The notes under the pieces: model-generated
The model's input: the letters and a program-made list of their open reading frames with translations, nothing else
Databases searched by the model: none
Told to the model about the DNA's origin: nothing
Made by a program: the position numbers and the translations under genes
In this document: in pieces, positions 59,814 through 64,000 of the stretch
Layout: each line of letters opens with the position of its first letter
How positions within the stretch are numbered: the stretch's first letter is position 1
Origin: Rhodococcus antarcticus
GTDB lineage: Bacteria; Actinomycetota; Actinomycetes; Mycobacteriales; Mycobacteriaceae
Direction of reading: 5' to 3'
DNA: 64,000 bases
Assembly (NCBI RefSeq): GCF_026153295.1
Contig: NZ_CP110615.1
Coordinates: 2,790,001 to 2,854,000, forward strand

Positions 59814-60719
59814 TCAGGCCAGCTCGGCCGCCCACGGCGGGTCGGCGCCCGGGCGGGAGACCGTGATCCCCGCGGCCGCGGCGGCGAAGGTGAGCGCCCG
59901 GGTCCAGGCGGCGCCGTCGAGCGCGCGCACGGCCTCGCGGTCGAGGGCGTCCTCGCGGGCCAGCCACCCCAGCAGCGCGCCGTGCACGGTGTCGCCGGCG
60001 CCGATGGTGTCGGCCACGGTGACGCGCGCGCCGGGCACCCGGACCTGTCCGGCCGCGGTGTGCACCACGAGCCCGTCCCCGCCGTGGGTGAGCACCACGG
60101 CCGTGCACCCGGCCGCGAGCCACTCCTGCGGCGTGCCCCCCAGCCACGCGGCGTCGTCGTCGCTGAGCTTGAGCACGTCCACCGAGGGCAGCCAGGTGCG
60201 CAACCGCGCCCGGTAGGCGTCGGCGTCCTCGACGAGGGCCGCGCGGATGTTCGGGTCGAGCACCGTCAGCCGGCCCGCGGCGTGCTCGCGGTGCAGCACG
60301 GCTTCATACACCGACGCCCCGGGCTCGAGCACCAACCCGAGGGTGCCCAGGCTGAGCGCGGCCACGTCGTCGGGCAGCGGTCCGGGGTCGGTGACCAGGC
60401 GGTCGGCGGTGCCCTGGACGTAGAAGGTGTAACCCGCCGAGCCGCCGGGCTGCAGCGCCACCACGGCCAGCGTCGTGGGCTCGGCCCCGCGCTGCAGCAG
60501 GTCCAGCTCGACCCCGGCCGCCTCCAGGTGCGCCACGGTGGCGTCGCCGAAGCCGTCGGTGGAGACGCGCGAGCAGAACGCGGTGGGGACACCGAGCCGA
60601 CCGAGGGTGACGGCGACGGTGAGCGGTCCACCGCCCAGGCGCGGGGCCAGCGGGGCCAGCGGCTCGCTGCTCACCGGCACCAGGTCGACCAGGGCCTCGC
60701 CGCCCACCACGACCCTCAC
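59814..60719 (-). CDS. PfkB-family carbohydrate kinase (fructokinase-like)
   Basis: 301 residues. VVVGGEALVDLVPVSSEPLA opens the chain as in fructokinases, with GGGPLTVAVTLGRLGVPTAF for sugar binding and the catalytic DTIGAGDTVHGALLGWL (GAGD Asp) near 245. GTG 60719 overlaps the stop of the aldose epimerase gene, so a sugar is probably mutarotated and phosphorylated by the pair. Which sugar is not decidable. Confidence 0.88.
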   Translation of the reverse strand: MRVVVGGEALVDLVPVSSEPLAPLAPRLGGGPLTVAVTLGRLGVPTAFCSRVSTDGFGDATVAHLEAAGVELDLLQRGAEPTTLAVVALQPGGSAGYTFYVQGTADRLVTDPGPLPDDVAALSLGTLGLVLEPGASVYEAVLHREHAAGRLTVLDPNIRAALVEDADAYRARLRTWLPSVDVLKLSDDDAAWLGGTPQEWLAAGCTAVVLTHGGDGLVVHTAAGQVRVPGARVTVADTIGAGDTVHGALLGWLAREDALDREAVRALDGAAWTRALTFAAAAAGITVSRPGADPPWAAELA

Positions 60720-61642
60720 GACGGGAGCACCCCGCTGATGCCCCACTGCGCGGTCCAGCTCGCGCCCGCCTCGAGCACCACCAGGTCGTCCCCGCTGGCC
60801 AGCGCGTCCGGCGGGCAGCTCATCGGCTCCACGGCCAGCGCGCGCCCGCGTCCGGGATAGGCCTTGTCGTTGCGGGGGTCGGCGGTGAACACCTGCACCC
60901 ACCCGAGCTCGGCCGAGGTCCACAGGCAGGCGCTGGTGCCGTCCGGGGCCCGCAGCCAGCAGCGGGCGCGGCCGTCCCCCTCCCGGGCCAGACCGGTGAA
61001 CGGGGTGTCGAACCACAGCCCGTCCAGGCCCCGGGGCTCGCGCAGGTCCTCCTCGGGGGTGACGTCGCGGACGGGGCCCTCGGGCAGGTTGCGCTGCCGC
61101 TCGACGGGCTGCACCCGGGAGGCCGGGACCTGCAGCGTGCAATCGTCCATCGGGGCGTCCCCGGCCCGCAGGAACGTGTGGATCCCGAGGCCGAACGGCG
61201 CGCGGCCGGTGCCGGTGTTGGTCACCCTGTGGGTCGCGGTCAGTCCGTCGGGGCCCACCTCGTGGCGCACGACGTGGCGCAGCGGGAACGGCCAGCCCGG
61301 CTCGCCCCCGACCTCGACCGCCTGCTCGACGAAGGCCTCGCCGGCGTCCACGAGCTCCCAGTCCCGCGCGCGGACGAGGCCGTGGCTGGCGTTGTGCAGC
61401 TCGGGCTCGCTGAGCTCGAGCTGGTGGGCAGCGCCGTCGAAGGTGAAGCGGCCGTCGCGGGTGCGGTTGGGCCAGGGGAACAGGACCAGTCCCGCCGCGA
61501 GCGGGGGCTTCGTGCCCGGCGCCCAGGTCTCGGTCAGGGCGACCCCGCCGCGACGCAGCACCCGGAGCCCGGCCCCCGTGGCGCTGACGACGGCGTGGTA
61601 CCCGGCGGCCGCGATCTCGTGCTCGCTCATGGAGATCATCAT
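60716..61642 (-). CDS. Aldose 1-epimerase family protein
   Basis: 308 residues, beta-sandwich mutarotase-like. PLAAGLVLFPWPNRTRDGRF contains the N-R-x-x-x-G motif, HNASHGLVRARDWELVDAG the catalytic-type His, THRVTNTGTGRAPFGLGIHTF the second His, and the late Glu in LAVEPMSCPPDALAS. Likely interconverts sugar anomers. Three ATG codons (61642, 61639, 61630) could start it, none with a good ribosome site. Coupled to the kinase gene. Confidence 0.87.
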   Translation of the reverse strand: MMISMSEHEIAAAGYHAVVSATGAGLRVLRRGGVALTETWAPGTKPPLAAGLVLFPWPNRTRDGRFTFDGAAHQLELSEPELHNASHGLVRARDWELVDAGEAFVEQAVEVGGEPGWPFPLRHVVRHEVGPDGLTATHRVTNTGTGRAPFGLGIHTFLRAGDAPMDDCTLQVPASRVQPVERQRNLPEGPVRDVTPEEDLREPRGLDGLWFDTPFTGLAREGDGRARCWLRAPDGTSACLWTSAELGWVQVFTADPRNDKAYPGRGRALAVEPMSCPPDALASGDDLVVLEAGASWTAQWGISGVLPS

Positions 61643-61771
61643 GCGGCACGGGGTGGTGCCGGTTCAGCAGCCCCAGGTCCGGTCGTAGCGGCACGCGGCT
61701 CCCCTCCCCGCGGGGGCGGGGGGCGCCGCGGGGGGGCTGAGCACGGGTGGACAGGGGGCGCGCGGGCGGGC
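61643..61771. other. GC-extreme gap with terminator-like hairpin
   Basis: 129 bases without a gene. The CCCC/GGGG-rich stretch at about 61697-61718 contains CCCCGCGGGG and can fold strongly. It probably ends the CGNR transcript. No promoter for the epimerase gene is obvious. Confidence 0.3.
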
Positions 61772-62317
61772 TCAGTCCTGCACCCCGGAGGCCTGGCGGG
61801 CCCGGTAGGCGGCCACGGCCCCCCGGTTTCCGCAGGCCACGCTGCAGAAGCGCCGCGAGCGGTTGCGCGACAGGTCGAGGACCACGCCCGAGCAGGTCTC
61901 GTCGGCGCACACCCCCAGCCGGGACATCTCGTCGGCCCGGACCACGTCGACCATGGCCATCGCGGTCTCCACGACCACGCGGGCGGCCAGCGGCGCGTCG
62001 GTCGACACGGCGTGCAGGTGCCAGTCGAAGCGGTCGTGGCGCACCAGCTGCGGCAGGGCCCGGGCCTGCTCGAGGAGCCGGTTGCTGAGCTCGGCAGCGC
62101 GGTCGCGGTCGCTGGTCAGCAGCTCGTGCAGCACGGGCCGCAGGGTGCGCACGGACTCCAGCTCGGCGAGGTCACCGTCGTGGCGTCCGGTGAAGCCGTG
62201 CTCGTCGAACCACACGTCGAGCTCGGCCACCGTGCTCAGCGTGTCCGGCTCCAGCGCGCTGTTGGCCAGGAACACGGCTGACTGCAGCGACACCTCGGTG
62301 TCATGAGTGAAGACCAT
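61772..62317 (-). CDS. CGNR zinc-finger transcriptional regulator
   Basis: 181 residues. N-terminal stress-sensor-like helices (LANSALEPDTLSTVAELDVW) and a C-terminal zinc finger with Cys residues in LGVCADETCSGVVLDLSRNR and FCSVACGNRGAVAAYRAR; CGNR is the family signature. It is divergent from an EamA transporter with 39 bases between and probably controls it. GTG/ATG start 62317 has AAGG upstream. Confidence 0.9.
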   Translation of the reverse strand: MVFTHDTEVSLQSAVFLANSALEPDTLSTVAELDVWFDEHGFTGRHDGDLAELESVRTLRPVLHELLTSDRDRAAELSNRLLEQARALPQLVRHDRFDWHLHAVSTDAPLAARVVVETAMAMVDVVRADEMSRLGVCADETCSGVVLDLSRNRSRRFCSVACGNRGAVAAYRARQASGVQD

Positions 62318-62326
62318 GTTGACACC
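62297..62326. promoter_or_regulatory. GGTGTCA-N16-TGACACC inverted repeat at CGNR start
   Basis: GGTGTCA (62297-62303) and TGACACC (62320-62326) are inverted copies with a 16-base spacer, overlapping the first codons of the CGNR gene and the -35 of the EamA promoter. A plausible autoregulatory operator. Confidence 0.35.
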
Positions 62327-62348
62327 TTACATCGGGCCCCGCTACCGT
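62319..62348 (+). promoter_or_regulatory. EamA promoter, probably leaderless
   Basis: TTGACA (62319-62324) and TACCGT (62343-62348) with 18-base spacing. The -10 ends 8 bases before the EamA ATG at 62357, so transcript and start codon would nearly coincide. Confidence 0.6.
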
Positions 62349-62356
62349 CACGACCC

Positions 62357-63325
62357 ATGACCAGTCTTGCCCATGACACCGTGGCCGCCGCGCCCCGCTC
62401 CCGGCTGGCCGGCGGGCTCGGCCTCGCCGTCGTCTCCGCCGCGTCCTTCGGCGCGTCGGGCGCCCTGGCCCGGGGGTTGCTGGACACGGGGTGGAGCGCC
62501 GGTGCGGCCGTCGGCGTCCGGGTGGGCATCGCGGCGCTGGTGGTCGCCCCGTTCGGCGCGCTCGCCCTGCACGGCCGGTGGCACCTGCTGCGGCGCAACG
62601 CCGGGCTCGTCGTCCTCTACGGCCTCCTCGCCGTGGCCGGGGCCCAGTTCTGCTACTTCTCGGCCGTCTCCACGATGCAGGTGGGCCCGGCGCTGCTCAT
62701 CGAGTACACGGCGCCGGCCGCGGTGGTGCTGTGGCTCTGGCTGCGCCAGGGGCAGCGCCCCGGGCCGGTGACGCTGGTCGGCGCGGCACTGGCCGCCGCG
62801 GGCCTGGTGCTGGTGCTCGACCTGCTCTCGGACACCGAGCTGAGCACCGCGGGCGTGCTGTGGGCCCTGGCCGCGATGGTGGGGGCGTCGGCGTACTTCC
62901 TCATCTCCGCCGACGAGAGCAACGGGCTGCCGCCGCTCGCCCTGGCCGGCGGCGGGCTGGTGGTGGGAGCGGTGGTGCTCGGTGGGCTCGGGCTGGTGGG
63001 CCTGCTGCCGATGACGGCCTCCACCCGCCCCACCACCTACGGCGGCACGAGCGTGCCGTGGTGGGTGCCGCTGCTCGCGCTCGGCGTGGTCACCGCCGCG
63101 CTGGCGTACACCACCGGCATCGCGGCCGGTCGACGCCTCGGCTCCCGGCTCGCGTCGTTCGTCGCGCTGCTCGAGGTGCTCGCGGGGGTGGGCTTCGCCT
63201 GGCTGCTGCTCGACGAGCTCCCGCGGCCGGTGCAGCTGGCCGGTGGGGTGCTCATCCTGGCCGGGGTGGTGGCCGTCAAGCTGGGCGAGCGCACCGTGGT
63301 GCGGGTGGAGCCGACCCCCGCCTGA
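62357..63325 (+). CDS. EamA-family (DMT) transporter
   Basis: 322 residues, ten membrane helices in two EamA repeats (about 18-140 and 160-310). SFGASGALARGLLDTGWSAG, YFSAVSTMQVGPALLIEYTA (family motif around helix 4) and SRLASFVALLEVLAGVGFAW in the second repeat. Probably exports amino acids or other small metabolites. Its likely regulator, CGNR, is divergent. Confidence 0.92.
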   Translation: MTSLAHDTVAAAPRSRLAGGLGLAVVSAASFGASGALARGLLDTGWSAGAAVGVRVGIAALVVAPFGALALHGRWHLLRRNAGLVVLYGLLAVAGAQFCYFSAVSTMQVGPALLIEYTAPAAVVLWLWLRQGQRPGPVTLVGAALAAAGLVLVLDLLSDTELSTAGVLWALAAMVGASAYFLISADESNGLPPLALAGGGLVVGAVVLGGLGLVGLLPMTASTRPTTYGGTSVPWWVPLLALGVVTAALAYTTGIAAGRRLGSRLASFVALLEVLAGVGFAWLLLDELPRPVQLAGGVLILAGVVAVKLGERTVVRVEPTPA

Positions 63326-63344
63326 AGACCGGGCCCGCCGGGGG

Positions 63345-64000
63345 TCAACCGCCCGCGCGCGACACCACCCGGTAGCGGACGAACGCGGGCATGGCCAGGG
63401 CGGCGACGACGACCCCGACGACCACGAGCACCCCGCCCCCCGCCGCGGCCGCCGTCGTGCCCACCAGCGCGGCGGACGCCCCGTGCGTGACGTCGCCCAG
63501 GCGGGGCCCTCCGGCGACCACCACGGTGAACACGCCCTGCAGCCGCCCGCGGACGTCGTCGTTGGCGGCCTGCAGCAGGATCGTCGAGCGGTACACCGCC
63601 GACACCGTGTCGGCCGCGCCGCCCACCGCGAGGAACGCCACCGCGAGCCACAGCACCCCGGCCCCGGCGGCCAGGCCGAAGCCGACCATGCACAGCCCCC
63701 AGACGGCGATCGCGACGACGACGGCCACCCCCTGGCGCGCCACCCCGGGCAGTCGTCCGGAGAACACGCCGCCGGCCAGCGCGCCGATCCCGATGCCCGC
63801 GAACAGCAGCCCGAGCACGGTGCCGCCGTCCTCCGGCGCCCCGAAGCTCTGCACCGCCATCTCCGGGAACAGCGCCCGGGGCATGCCCGCGACCATGGCG
63901 ATGACGTCGACGACGAACGAGGCGAGCAGCACCGTGTGACCGGCCAGGTAGCGGAACCCGTCCAGCACCTCCCGCAGGCCGGCCTTGCGCCCGAGCACCG
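63345..64000 (-). CDS. MFS transporter, N-terminus cut by window edge
   Basis: About 218 residues of the C-terminal half: LREVLDGFRYLAGHTVLLAS, six hydrophobic helices including VLGLLFAGIGIGALAGGVFSG, and RSTILLQAANDDVRGRLQGV, a motif of DHA3/enterobactin-exporter-like MFS proteins. The frame continues beyond base 64000, so the start is not visible. Its stop is 20 bases from the end of the convergent EamA gene. Confidence 0.85.
   Translation of the reverse strand, partial: VLGRKAGLREVLDGFRYLAGHTVLLASFVVDVIAMVAGMPRALFPEMAVQSFGAPEDGGTVLGLLFAGIGIGALAGGVFSGRLPGVARQGVAVVVAIAVWGLCMVGFGLAAGAGVLWLAVAFLAVGGAADTVSAVYRSTILLQAANDDVRGRLQGVFTVVVAGGPRLGDVTHGASAALVGTTAAAAGGGVLVVVGVVVAALAMPAFVRYRVVSRAGG

Overview
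The window is chromosomal DNA of a very GC-rich actinobacterium. Third codon positions are almost all G or C, GTG starts and 4-bp ATGA/GTGA start-stop overlaps are common, and several promoters sit so close to the start codon that leaderless mRNAs are likely. Tandem GAF-ANTAR regulators, a CYTH-CHAD protein, paired HipA-like/DUF3037 genes and GltBD fit that group (Pseudonocardiales-like at a guess; no marker gene here fixes the genus). No rRNA, tRNA, CRISPR array, insertion sequence or prophage was recognised. Both edges cut genes: a lipoprotein on the left and an MFS transporter on the right.

Layout. 0-12.7 kb is a housekeeping and accessory mix: lipoprotein, micro-ORFs and a membrane protein, MOSC protein, two coupled GAF-ANTAR antiterminators, a formate/nitrite channel, ribokinase-like kinase, TatA-like protein with a divergent 41-residue HTH peptide, CYTH-CHAD, metallo-hydrolase, MatB-like acyl-CoA ligase and a quinone reductase. 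12.7-16 kb has an AraC regulator facing a flavoprotein that has lost its N-terminal FAD-binding fold, then an aldo/keto reductase. 16-21 kb has HipA-like/DUF3037, a divergent MarR-MFS pair, and the B12-dependent ethanolamine ammonia-lyase genes eutBC. A 64-bp hairpin follows, then a formaldehyde dehydrogenase.

22.7-35.1 kb is the centrepiece, a nearly complete urate/ureide catabolic locus. Rightward: a thiamine-binding-like protein and HTH regulator, then uraD, uraH, urate oxidase, an NCS2 permease, hydroxypyruvate isomerase, tartronate semialdehyde reductase, glyoxylate carboligase, glycerate kinase, allantoinase and an SDR. Leftward: an allophanate-hydrolase-C-terminal-like small protein and allantoicase. 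Urate would pass through hydroxyisourate, OHCU, allantoin, allantoate and ureidoglycolate to glyoxylate, then tartronate semialdehyde and phosphoglycerate, releasing urea. No classical ureidoglycolate lyase is present, and the small protein of the allantoicase operon is the best candidate for that step. TCAACA/TGTTGA operator-like sites lie at both outer promoters and bracket the cluster.

35-44.6 kb has a luciferase-like oxidoreductase, a type III CoA-transferase/racemase, a Phd-PIN toxin-antitoxin pair with a palindromic operator, a tyrosine phosphatase, a core-deleted SDR, an alcohol dehydrogenase, a DUF885 protein, an EAL-domain remnant, an ABC-F ATPase and a beta-lactamase-fold serine hydrolase. 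45-54 kb carries gltBD, a secretory lipase, a medium-chain reductase and a VanZ-like protein. 54-64 kb has an ABC exporter, photolyase, tautomerase, citrate synthase, a sugar kinase-aldose epimerase pair, a CGNR regulator divergent from an EamA transporter, and the cut MFS gene.

A theme is gene decay: short relics of an SDR, a 4'-phosphopantetheinyl transferase and an EAL protein, plus two shortened oxidoreductases, lie between intact genes. All function calls rest on reading motifs by eye. No database search was run.
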